Origin: Aliivibrio finisterrensis
GTDB lineage: Bacteria; Pseudomonadota; Gammaproteobacteria; Enterobacterales; Vibrionaceae
Direction of reading: 5' to 3'
Length of the DNA stretch: 64,000 nt
Assembly (NCBI RefSeq): GCF_008933155.1
Contig: NZ_WBVP01000014.1
Span: 36,551-100,550, forward strand
This document shows positions 39,169 through 46,813 of the stretch, one piece after another. The stretch's first letter is position 1. Every line of letters starts with the position of its first letter. A model generated the notes under the pieces. The model was not told the origin of the DNA. It did no database searches and worked only from the letters and a program-made list of their open reading frames with translations. Made by a program: the position numbers and the translations under genes.

Positions 39169-39203
39169 AGCCACTATAAGTCAATTATAGTGGCTTTCTT
39201 CTT
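39169..39203 (+). terminator. Terminator of the 21-residue ORF unit
   Basis: Perfect 11-bp stem AGCCACTATAA / TTATAGTGGCT with 5-nt loop, followed by a T-rich tail. Confidence 0.85.
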
Positions 39204-39277
39204 TCTATTTCCTTGAAAACCAATATAACTCCCCATATATCTATATAAAGAATACATACTGTTTTTAGGGAAAGATC

Positions 39278-40132
39278 ATGCAACCAGAACATAGCGTTGA
39301 ACTAAACGAACAAAACTTCCAACAAATTTTAGAAAGCTCAATGCAAACCCCTGTGCTAATCCATTTCTGGGCGCCAATGAGCCAAGAAAGTATTGCTGTT
39401 ATGCCTGCCTTACAACAACTTTCCCAGCAATATGGTAATGCCGTAACTCTTGCTCTACTTAACTGTGAAGAACAGCAAGGTCTTGCACAACAATTTGGTG
39501 TTCAAACGCTACCAACGATTGCTTTATTTAAAAACGGCCAAGCGGTTGATGGTATGGGAGGGCCTCAAACGATTGAAGCCATTCAAGATATGCTAGGTAA
39601 ACATCTAGCGAGCCAAGAAGAACTTCAATTAGGCCAAGCATTTAAGCTGGTTGAAGAAGGTGAATATCAAGCAGCACTTCCTACATTACTCGCCCTTCTT
39701 GAGCACTTTAACAGTAATGGTCAAATAAAACTGCACATCGCACAGTGCTATATTGAAACCCAAGCATTTGATCAAGCAGAGGCTGTTCTTTCTGAAATAT
39801 TAATGCAAGATCAAGACAGCAAATACAAAGAGTTAATTGCTAAGCTTGAACTACATAAACAAGCAGGAAGCAGCCCAGAAATCCAAGCATTAGAAGAAAA
39901 ATATAACGCAGATCCTAGCAATAATTCGTTAGCTTTAGAGCTTGCGATTCAATACAGTCAAGTCAGCCGACAAGAAGAAGCGCTAGATATTTTGATGGCA
40001 GCGTTGCTAAAAGATCTTAACGCACAAGATGGGCAAATTAAGAAAACCATGATGGATATATTATCTGCTCTTGGTCAAGGGAACCCTGTCGCAGGTAAGT
40101 ACCGTCGTCAACTTTATTCTCTTCTTTACTGA
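39278..40132 (+). CDS. ybbN: Chaperedoxin CnoX/YbbN (thioredoxin-fold plus TPR)
   Basis: A 284-aa cytoplasmic protein: N-terminal thioredoxin-like domain (about 1-110) with cis-Pro in VQTLPTIALFKNG, then TPR-like helical repeats to the C-terminus. In E. coli CnoX the holdase is activated by chlorine stress and hands clients to GroEL or DnaK. Here the CxxC position reads MSQES, so the residue equal to E. coli Cys38 is Ser38, while Cys63 (LLNCEE) is kept. It therefore cannot work as a dithiol oxidoreductase; mixed disulfides through Cys63 remain possible. Confidence 0.92.
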   Translation: MQPEHSVELNEQNFQQILESSMQTPVLIHFWAPMSQESIAVMPALQQLSQQYGNAVTLALLNCEEQQGLAQQFGVQTLPTIALFKNGQAVDGMGGPQTIEAIQDMLGKHLASQEELQLGQAFKLVEEGEYQAALPTLLALLEHFNSNGQIKLHIAQCYIETQAFDQAEAVLSEILMQDQDSKYKELIAKLELHKQAGSSPEIQALEEKYNADPSNNSLALELAIQYSQVSRQEEALDILMAALLKDLNAQDGQIKKTMMDILSALGQGNPVAGKYRRQLYSLLY

Positions 40133-40158
40133 CCTATTGAGTAGTAAACCTGTTGTTG

Positions 40159-40557
40159 TTATTTCTCATGGCAGCAGGTTAATCCTTTAATAATAGGACA
40201 ATCATGGCCTTCATCACCTGGGCAAGCATCAGCTAAATCTAATAATGTTTGCTTCATCCCTTTTAGTTCCTGAATTTTTTCTTCGATCTCTGCAACTTTC
40301 TCCAACGTTTTTGCTTTTACGTCTGCACTTCGACGATTTGGGTTATTTGATAAACTTAATAGTTCTTGGCACTCTTCTAAGCTAAACCCAACTAATCTTG
40401 AACGTCTAATTAATTGTAATTCCTCTAGCTGAATCTTAGTATATTGACGATATCCATTAGCACTCCTACTTGCTTCTTTTATCACTCCTTTGCTTTCATA
40501 AAACCGAATGGTTTTCGTTGTTAGTCCTGTTAACTTCGCTACTTCACTAATATTCAT
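40159..40557 (-). CDS. cueR: Cu(I)-responsive MerR-family regulator CueR
   Basis: Activates copper export by twisting an over-long promoter spacer when Cu(I) binds. 132 aa: N-terminal HTH ([21 protein letters not shown]), dimerisation helix and metal loop [11 protein letters not shown] with Cys112 and Cys120, the same positions as in E. coli CueR; Ser77, typical of +1 ion sensors, is also present. A C-terminal CCH motif follows. Divergent from copA with the operator in between. Confidence 0.96.
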   Translation of the reverse strand: MNISEVAKLTGLTTKTIRFYESKGVIKEASRSANGYRQYTKIQLEELQLIRRSRLVGFSLEECQELLSLSNNPNRRSADVKAKTLEKVAEIEEKIQELKGMKQTLLDLADACPGDEGHDCPIIKGLTCCHEK

Positions 40558-40578
40558 AATTTTATCTCATTTAATATC

Positions 40579-40609
40579 TTGACCTTCCATTTACTGTAAG
40601 GTTTATTAT
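40579..40609 (+). promoter_or_regulatory. CueR-controlled copA promoter
   Basis: TTGACC (40579-40584), 19-base spacer, TATTAT (40604-40609). The spacer contains the dyad ACCTTCC-N7-GTAAGGT, nearly identical to the E. coli PcopA operator. The 19-base spacing is diagnostic of MerR-type activation. Confidence 0.9.
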
Positions 40610-40641
40610 TCGTAATATCAAGAATAGTTAACGAGGTTATT

Positions 40642-43155
40642 ATGAGTCAGGAATTTACTCTTCCACTGTCAGGATTAAACTGCGGTCGTTGCATAGCAAA
40701 GGTTGAACAAGAACTTGCTAATAACCCAAACATATCTCAATACTCAGTAACCAAAACAGAATTAACTCTGATAACAACACTTCCTTATCAAAGCATCGTA
40801 GATATTATTGAGAAGCTTGGCTATTTTGTTCCTGAAGCAAACACGGCGTCACTGAATTCTGATAGTAAACAAGACTCAAATAAACAGACTAAGCCGATTA
40901 TCAAAACGACCAAGCCAACTCCCACGATAGATGATAAAACAACTCAATTAATACTATCAGGAATGACTTGTGCCAGTTGTGTCGCTTCTGTAGAAAGCAT
41001 CATTTCAACAGTGGGTCATGTAGAATCAGTAACCGTTAATTTGGCTGAGAGAACCGCTCTTATTCACGGCAATATCAACGTAACAGAACTAATTCAAGCA
41101 ATTGAAGCTGGTGGCTATGGTGCAGAATTAAGTTTAAATGAAGACCAACGTCGTGCTAGACAAAAAGAGTTATTCTTAAAAACCATTGCCACACATAAAA
41201 AACACACCATCATCTCTCTTATCATAGGTGCACCATTAATGCTTTGGGGTGTCTTTGGTGGAAATATGCAAATCACCACAGTAAATGACCAATTGGCTTG
41301 GGGGCTTATAGGTTTAATTTGCTTAGGTTTACTACTCACTGCCGGTAAGCATTTCTATGTGAACGCATGGAAAGCCTTTACCCACCACAGAGCAACTATG
41401 GACACCTTGGTCGCATTGGGAACCGGCTCTGCTTGGCTTTATTCTATGGCTCTGGTTATCTATCCTGAGTTTTTTCCACTGCAAGCTCGTCATGTTTATT
41501 TTGAAGCAACGGCAATGATCTTGGGTTTAATTACGCTTGGAAATTTAATAGAAACTAAAGCTCGTAATCGCACCTCTACTGCAATAGAAAAACTGTTAGA
41601 TCTTCAGCCACAAACCGCAACCGTATTACAAAATGGCCAAGAAATAACCCTGCCAATTACTCAAGTGATTCAAGGAATGATCATTAAAATCAAACCCGGT
41701 GAAAAAATCCCTGTTGATGGTTCCATTGTTAATGGTGAGAGTTACCTAGATGAAGCAATGCTAACAGGTGAACCTCTGCCTTGTTTAAAATCCAAAGATG
41801 ATACCGTTCATGCTGGCACCATTAACCAACAAGGTAGTTTTACTTTCATAGCAACAAACGTGGGTGAGCACACCATGTTAGCTCGTATTATTTTAATGGT
41901 TCGCAATGCTCAAAGCAGTAAACCTAAATTGGCAAAATTAGCTGACCAAATATCATCGGTATTTGTCCCAAGCGTGATGATCATTGCGATCATATCTGCT
42001 TTAATTTGGTATAACTTTGGGCCAGAACCTACCTCTAGTTACATGCTGGTTGTTGCAACAACGGTACTGATTATTGCCTGTCCTTGTGCTCTTGGTCTTG
42101 CTACACCAATGTCAGTAACGGTAGGTATAGGTAAGGCCGCCGAGTTTGGCGCTTTAATCAAGGATGCTGATGTGCTTCAAACCGCAAGCACAATCGATAC
42201 TGTTGTTGTTGATAAAACCGGAACATTAACCGAAGGTAAACCAACAGTAACCAAAGTGACTGCTTTTAATCATCATTCAGAAATGCATGTTACTTCATTA
42301 GCTGCAGCGGTTGAAAGCCACTCTGAACACCCTTTAGCTCAAGCAGTTATAAGCCATTTAGAGAACAATACTTGGCCTATTATCGACAGTAGTGAATTTA
42401 TCGCTCAACTAGGATTAGGGGCTTCTGCTCTGGTTAATAGTGATACGGTTTATATTGGTAATCATACTTATCTAATGGAAAACAGTATTGATATACCAAC
42501 CATAACTATTTCACCATCAGCAACACCACTGTATGTCGCCAGTAAAGGTGAGTGTATTGGGGTTATCGAAGTCAGCGATTCCATTCGCACAGACTCATCG
42601 TTAGCTATTGAACAATTAACTCAACTTGGTATTGATGTGGTTATGCTTACTGGCGATCGTAAAGAAACCGCTCAATACGTTGCAAAAGAACTGGGAATTA
42701 CCCAAGTGATTGCAGGGGTTCTTCCTGATGGAAAAGCTCAGGCGATTCAAACCTTACAAAACCAAGGCAAAAAAGTTGCCATGATTGGTGATGGTATTAA
42801 TGATGCCCCTGCTCTCGCACAAGCGGAGGTTGGCATCGCCATGGGTAATGGTAGTGATGTGGCGATTGAAAGCGCTCATCTTACGTTGATGAACCACTCA
42901 CTACTCACCGCTGTAAGCGCTATAGAGTTATCTAAAGCCACAATAAAAAACATGAAACAGAATTTATTTGGTGCTTTTGTCTATAACACTGTCGGCATTC
43001 CTATTGCTGCGGGCATTTTATTTCCATTTACAGGGATGTTATTAAGCCCAGTGGTTGCAGGGGCTGCAATGGCGTTATCTTCAATTACTGTCGTGACTAA
43101 TGCTAACCGACTACGACTATTTACTCCTCGTTCTCAACGAGTTACTCATAAATAA
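40642..43155 (+). CDS. copA: Cu(I)-exporting P1B-type ATPase CopA
   Basis: Inner-membrane pump moving Cu(I) from cytoplasm to periplasm. 837 aa (E. coli 834). Two N-terminal metal-binding domains: Cys14/Cys17 in GLNCGRC, and Cys110/Cys113 in GMTCASC, joined by a Thr/Lys-rich linker. Then eight membrane spans with the transport motif ACPCALGLATP, the phosphorylation site DKTGTLTEGKP, HP-type motif SEHPLAQAV, and GDGINDAPALAQA. Followed after 14 bases by a 24-residue ORF and then copG, so a copper operon is likely. Confidence 0.97.
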   Translation: MSQEFTLPLSGLNCGRCIAKVEQELANNPNISQYSVTKTELTLITTLPYQSIVDIIEKLGYFVPEANTASLNSDSKQDSNKQTKPIIKTTKPTPTIDDKTTQLILSGMTCASCVASVESIISTVGHVESVTVNLAERTALIHGNINVTELIQAIEAGGYGAELSLNEDQRRARQKELFLKTIATHKKHTIISLIIGAPLMLWGVFGGNMQITTVNDQLAWGLIGLICLGLLLTAGKHFYVNAWKAFTHHRATMDTLVALGTGSAWLYSMALVIYPEFFPLQARHVYFEATAMILGLITLGNLIETKARNRTSTAIEKLLDLQPQTATVLQNGQEITLPITQVIQGMIIKIKPGEKIPVDGSIVNGESYLDEAMLTGEPLPCLKSKDDTVHAGTINQQGSFTFIATNVGEHTMLARIILMVRNAQSSKPKLAKLADQISSVFVPSVMIIAIISALIWYNFGPEPTSSYMLVVATTVLIIACPCALGLATPMSVTVGIGKAAEFGALIKDADVLQTASTIDTVVVDKTGTLTEGKPTVTKVTAFNHHSEMHVTSLAAAVESHSEHPLAQAVISHLENNTWPIIDSSEFIAQLGLGASALVNSDTVYIGNHTYLMENSIDIPTITISPSATPLYVASKGECIGVIEVSDSIRTDSSLAIEQLTQLGIDVVMLTGDRKETAQYVAKELGITQVIAGVLPDGKAQAIQTLQNQGKKVAMIGDGINDAPALAQAEVGIAMGNGSDVAIESAHLTLMNHSLLTAVSAIELSKATIKNMKQNLFGAFVYNTVGIPIAAGILFPFTGMLLSPVVAGAAMALSSITVVTNANRLRLFTPRSQRVTHK

Positions 43156-43169
43156 TAAAGGAGCATCGC

Positions 43170-43244
43170 ATGATTAATCTAATTGGTATTGCTCTAATTA
43201 TTGCCATTATCTACTGGTTTTGGCTATCACCTAATTCAAAATAA
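43170..43244 (+). CDS. Putative 24-residue membrane protein in the copper operon
   Basis: An ORF of 24 codons, starting MINLIGIALIIAII and ending YWFWLSPNSK. One hydrophobic span (about residues 3-19) is followed by an aromatic YWFW belt and a short polar tail. AAGGAG lies 6 bases before the ATG, stronger than for the neighbours. It fits exactly between copA (14-base gap) and copG (17-base gap). It contains no Cys, Met (beyond the start) or His, so it is unlikely to bind copper itself; a helper subunit of CopA or a membrane regulator is a guess by context. Not recognised. Confidence 0.65.
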   Translation: MINLIGIALIIAIIYWFWLSPNSK

Positions 43245-43261
43245 CCTTTGGAAAACCCACT

Positions 43262-43696
43262 ATGAAAAACTTTAAATTAGCTTTACTTCCATTTGTTTTA
43301 TTTAGTACCTCGGCCTTTGCTACTACTGAAGTAATGACCTATAAATCCCCCTATTGTGGCTGCTGCACTGAATGGGTAGAACATATGGAAGACAATGGAT
43401 TTAACGTAAAAATTGAAGATCACGAAAACATGAACCCAATAAAACAAAAACTGGGCGTAGAACCACGTCTTGCTTCTTGTCATACCGCAGTTATCGATGG
43501 TTATGTATTTGAAGGACATATCCCGGCATCAGATATTAAAAACTTCTTAGCCGAGCCTAGAGATTTTAAAGGTCTCGCTGTTCCTGGAATGCCAATCGGT
43601 TCTCCTGGCATGGAATATGGTGATCAAAAAGATAAATACCAAGTGGTTGCATTTAAAGAGAATGGAAAATTAGCGTTATTTAATACCCATAATTAG
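43262..43696 (+). CDS. copG: Periplasmic copper-tolerance protein CopG (DUF411)
   Basis: A 144-aa exported protein: signal peptide to about residue 20 (cleavage after SAFA), then a thioredoxin-like DUF411 domain with Cys32/Cys34/Cys35 in SPYCGCCTEW, a later Cys in LASCHTA, GHIPASDI and GMPIGSPGME. The V. cholerae homologue next to copA is needed for copper tolerance, and a Pseudomonas CopG binds a copper cluster through these cysteines. Probably co-transcribed from the CueR promoter. Not related to plasmid repressor CopG. Confidence 0.9.
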   Translation: MKNFKLALLPFVLFSTSAFATTEVMTYKSPYCGCCTEWVEHMEDNGFNVKIEDHENMNPIKQKLGVEPRLASCHTAVIDGYVFEGHIPASDIKNFLAEPRDFKGLAVPGMPIGSPGMEYGDQKDKYQVVAFKENGKLALFNTHN

Positions 43697-43729
43697 GGTC
43701 TTATCGATAGATTGAGGTGAATCATAAAC

Positions 43730-43751
43730 GGTGTTGAATGATACCAACACC
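43730..43751 (+). other. Stem-loop after copG, possible weak terminator or repeat edge
   Basis: GGTGTTG-N8-CAACACC, perfect 7-bp stem. The following bases ATTTATACC lack a good T-run. It adjoins a stretch (43752-43800) with the look of a dispersed intergenic repeat. Confidence 0.4.
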
Positions 43752-43808
43752 ATTTATACCAATCGTAGTAAACAGCTGATCATCCTAGCTGGTAGCTGGT
43801 TAAAATGC

Positions 43809-43839
43809 AAAAAAGCCGCATCATTTCTGATGCAGCTTT
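43809..43839 (-). terminator. Terminator of tRNA-Pro
   Basis: On the minus strand, 12-bp stem AAAGCTGCATCA / TGATGCGGCTTT (one G-T wobble) with a GAAA tetraloop and T-run, 8 bases past the tRNA end. Confidence 0.92.
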
Positions 43840-43847
43840 CTTAAAAG

Positions 43848-43924
<77 letters not shown>

Positions 43925-43963
43925 AGCTGTTAACTAAAGACATTATCCGTGTCAACGAGGGCT

Positions 43964-43991
43964 ATAATACTGCTCAGGATTTTTTTGACAA
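43964..43991 (-). promoter_or_regulatory. Promoter of tRNA-Pro
   Basis: Minus strand TTGTCA (43986-43991), 16-base spacer, TATTAT (43964-43969), followed by a GC-rich GCCCTCG discriminator typical of stable-RNA promoters. Confidence 0.65.
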
Positions 43992-44125
43992 GCATTATTT
44001 TCATTTTTTAATTTGTTCGCTTATTAATTCATCAAATACATGGATTTATTCAATATTCGTTTAATAAAACTACGCATAATAATTATAATCTACCCAATAT
44101 TATATGATCGTTTCAAGGATTCTTT

Positions 44126-44710
44126 ATGCCACATTCTGATAAATTATCACTATTTCAAGAAATGATGGGCGATATAAAACCAATTACACAAGATACAGTG
44201 CTTCCTACTTCATCTCCGCATAAGGCAAATGAATCTCAACAAGCAAGAAAAGAAGCTGCACAAGCTTTAGCTGAAACAGACTCAGATTATTTATCTTTAG
44301 ATACCGCGATTTTATTGCAACCTGATGATGTGATTGAATACAAACGTGACGGCATGCAAGATGGAGTCTATCGAAAAGTTCGTTTAGGTAAGTATGATAT
44401 TCAAGCACGCTTAGATCTGCATAAACGAACGCTAAAACAGGCCAGAGATGAGATCTTACATTTTTTAAAGCAATGTCAAAAAATGGATATCCGTTTTGCC
44501 GTTATTGTTCATGGCAAAGGAGCTAAATCCAATCCTCCTGCTTTAATTAAAAGCCATGTTGCTCAATGGCTACCACAAATAAAAGAAGTCATGTGTGTTC
44601 ACTCAGCAAAAACACAACATGGCGGAACTGGTGCTGTTTATGTGCTACTTAGAAAAAGTGAAACTAAAAAGTTAGATAATAGAGAAAAGCATCAAAAACG
44701 CAGCTCATAA
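44126..44710 (+). CDS. smrA: Smr-domain protein SmrA (YdaL-like)
   Basis: A 194-aa protein with a C-terminal Smr domain (about 90-180): LDLHKRTLKQARDEILHFL, VIVHGKGAKS and HGGTGAVYVLL. The N-terminal half is charged and probably extended. E. coli YdaL (SmrA) has the same layout. Smr domains of the SmrB type cleave mRNA at collided ribosomes; SmrA's role is less defined. SmrA is chosen over SmrB because of the N-terminal region, with moderate certainty. Ends in a perfect terminator. Confidence 0.85.
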   Translation: MPHSDKLSLFQEMMGDIKPITQDTVLPTSSPHKANESQQARKEAAQALAETDSDYLSLDTAILLQPDDVIEYKRDGMQDGVYRKVRLGKYDIQARLDLHKRTLKQARDEILHFLKQCQKMDIRFAVIVHGKGAKSNPPALIKSHVAQWLPQIKEVMCVHSAKTQHGGTGAVYVLLRKSETKKLDNREKHQKRSS

Positions 44711-44740
44711 AAAAAGCCTCCAAAATTTTGGAGGCTTTTT
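44711..44740. terminator. Bidirectional terminator smrA / ushA
   Basis: Perfect 30-base palindrome, AAAAAGCCTCCAAAA followed by its complement, between convergent genes. Confidence 0.92.
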
Positions 44741-44757
44741 CATATAAACATTAGCGC

Positions 44758-46419
44758 TTATTTATAAACAATCTCACCACGAGGTGCAAATTCATTCACA
44801 TCAATTGGGCTATTTGTTTCTAAGAACTCTTTAAGTACTTCGGCATCAACAAAACCTGTATTTACATAACCTGGGTGATCTGAAATTTTAGGGTAACCAT
44901 CACCACCTGCTGCATTGTAACTTGGTACAGTAAAGCGGTATGTATTATCTAGACGTAATTGCTTACCACCAATAAATACATTTGATACTTTACCATTCTC
45001 AACTGTCATCTTAATGCCAGCAAATTGAGCATAAGCACCAGAATCAACAGGCTTTGTTGCGACAACATTTAAGTAATCCAACACTTCTTGGCCTGTCATA
45101 TCTGCATAAGTGACAATGTTGCCAAACGGTTGAACTGTTAACACGTCTTTATAGGTTACATCGCCCATCTCAATTGAATCACGCACCCCACCTGAGTTCA
45201 TTACAGCAAAATCAGCTTTTGCACGAATCATGTGTGATGTAGCAATTAAACGACCTAGGTTTGTTTGTTGGAAACGAACCACATTGCGGTCCCCCTCTAA
45301 CTTTCCATTAGTTGATGCGATTTTCACATTCAACTGTCCTTGACCTTTTTCTTGATATGGTTTTAAGAATGCAAGTAATTCAGGATCTTGTTCAATCTCA
45401 TCTTGGATAAATACACGCTGTTTTTTACCGTCGATTTTCACTTTTTTCTTTAAGTTCACAGGAATAAGATCGTAACTTACCATCTCTAATTCGCCATTAC
45501 GGAATTCGAAATCAGCTTTACCTACGTATTTACCCCACTCGTGCGCTTGAACAATCCAAGTACCATTTTGCTGGTCTGGCTTACACTCGTCACCTGGTTT
45601 GAAATTTTTCTTAGCCACATTTGGGCCTTCCATACATACTGGCTCTTGTGAGTGACCGCCCACAATCATGTCTAGTTCACCAAGCTCAAGTGAACGAGCT
45701 AGAGCAACATCACCAGGAGCGTTAATACCACGTTGGCCATTTTCATAGTGACCCATATGCGTTACTGCAAAAATAAGATCCGGCTTCTCATTTACTTCTA
45801 GCTCTGCAATGATTTTTTTAGCTTCTGCTTTAGGATCACGGAACTCTAGATCACCGATGTATTCTGGGTTACCAATTTTAGCGGTATCTTCAGTCGTAAA
45901 ACCAACAACAGCAATTTTAATACCTTGTTTTTCAAAGATTTCGTAAGCTTGATATTTACGCTCACCCGTTGTCTTATCATAGATGTTCGCTGATAACATA
46001 GGGAATTCAGCCCAATCAATCTGCTTTTGTAGTACATCTAATGGATTATCAAATTCATGGTTACCAAGGGCAATTGCATCATAACCAATTTTGTTCATGC
46101 CTTTAAAATCAGGTTCTGCATCCTGAAGATCTGATTCAGGAACACCCGTATTAATATCACCACCAGAAAGAAGAAGCACACTACCGCCTTGTGCTTGGAC
46201 ATCTGCACGTAACTCATCAATCAGCGTTTTACGAGCCGCCATGCCATACTCGCCGTATTTATTCTGCCAAAAACGACCGTGGTTATCGTTTGTATGTAAT
46301 ACCGTTAGCTTATACGTAGTATCTTCTTGCCATGCATGCTCAGTTGTTGTTGCACAACCTGCTAGCGTTGTAACTAATGCAGCAGCAATCGCTGTTTTTA
46401 GAGAAAGACGTTCCATCAT
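44758..46419 (-). CDS. ushA: 5'-nucleotidase/UDP-sugar hydrolase, lipoprotein form
   Basis: Hydrolyses extracellular nucleotides to nucleosides and phosphate. 553 aa. N-terminal metallophosphatase domain with LHTNDNHGRFW, GGDINTGVPES, ALGNHEFDNPLD, VTHMGHYENG and GGHSQEP. C-terminal 5-nucleotidase domain with NSGGVRDSIEMG, FGNIVTYADMTG and PSYNAAGGDGYP. Residues 1-22 form a lipoprotein signal with lipobox LAGC (Cys22), unlike the soluble E. coli UshA but like the NutA-type membrane-bound enzyme of marine vibrios. Transcribed alone. No pho box is visible upstream. Confidence 0.95.
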   Translation of the reverse strand: MMERLSLKTAIAAALVTTLAGCATTTEHAWQEDTTYKLTVLHTNDNHGRFWQNKYGEYGMAARKTLIDELRADVQAQGGSVLLLSGGDINTGVPESDLQDAEPDFKGMNKIGYDAIALGNHEFDNPLDVLQKQIDWAEFPMLSANIYDKTTGERKYQAYEIFEKQGIKIAVVGFTTEDTAKIGNPEYIGDLEFRDPKAEAKKIIAELEVNEKPDLIFAVTHMGHYENGQRGINAPGDVALARSLELGELDMIVGGHSQEPVCMEGPNVAKKNFKPGDECKPDQQNGTWIVQAHEWGKYVGKADFEFRNGELEMVSYDLIPVNLKKKVKIDGKKQRVFIQDEIEQDPELLAFLKPYQEKGQGQLNVKIASTNGKLEGDRNVVRFQQTNLGRLIATSHMIRAKADFAVMNSGGVRDSIEMGDVTYKDVLTVQPFGNIVTYADMTGQEVLDYLNVVATKPVDSGAYAQFAGIKMTVENGKVSNVFIGGKQLRLDNTYRFTVPSYNAAGGDGYPKISDHPGYVNTGFVDAEVLKEFLETNSPIDVNEFAPRGEIVYK

Positions 46420-46656
46420 GTTTCACCATTCATTCAAGGGGGATAAACTAGACCAAATCAATCAATTACGAGTGGTTCAATCCAATAACCTGACCAAGTT
46501 TAAAAGAATTACGTTTTACTCTCACATTGATTTCATAAATATGTCTGTTAGATCACTAAAAATAACTCATAAATTGCTAATAAATAATGAAACCAAAAAC
46601 AACTGGGTACTAAACACACAAGGCAAACCATTACTCTGTCAATAAGTTACAAGGCA

Positions 46657-46690
46657 AAAAATATTTATCGTTAATATGATAAATATTTTT
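46657..46690. other. AT-only 13-bp palindrome in ushA-chemoreceptor gap
   Basis: AAAAATATTTATC / GATAAATATTTTT with 8-nt spacer, perfect. It sits in the 394-base divergent region (46420-46813) between ushA and the chemoreceptor gene. It may be an operator or a terminator of a short transcript. Apart from this I see no feature there. Confidence 0.45.
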
Positions 46691-46813
46691 ATATGTTTTA
46701 GATAAAATTAGTTAAGTTTTGTATGTCTTTTCCGATAACGAATTAGACCTTATAAAAAATTAATAGTAGGCACTATTTTTTAGCAAAATTAACCCATGGA
46801 TTTAGATAGTATA

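Noticed and set aside
40642..41000. Programmed frameshift in copA giving a free metal-binding domain, as in E. coli
   Set aside because: No slippery CCCAAAG-type heptamer is seen after the first metal-binding domain or in the linker, so I do not claim it.
46418..46645. 75-codon plus-strand ORF starting opposite the ushA start
   Set aside because: It begins antisense to the ushA start region, has no ribosome binding site and no recognisable domain.
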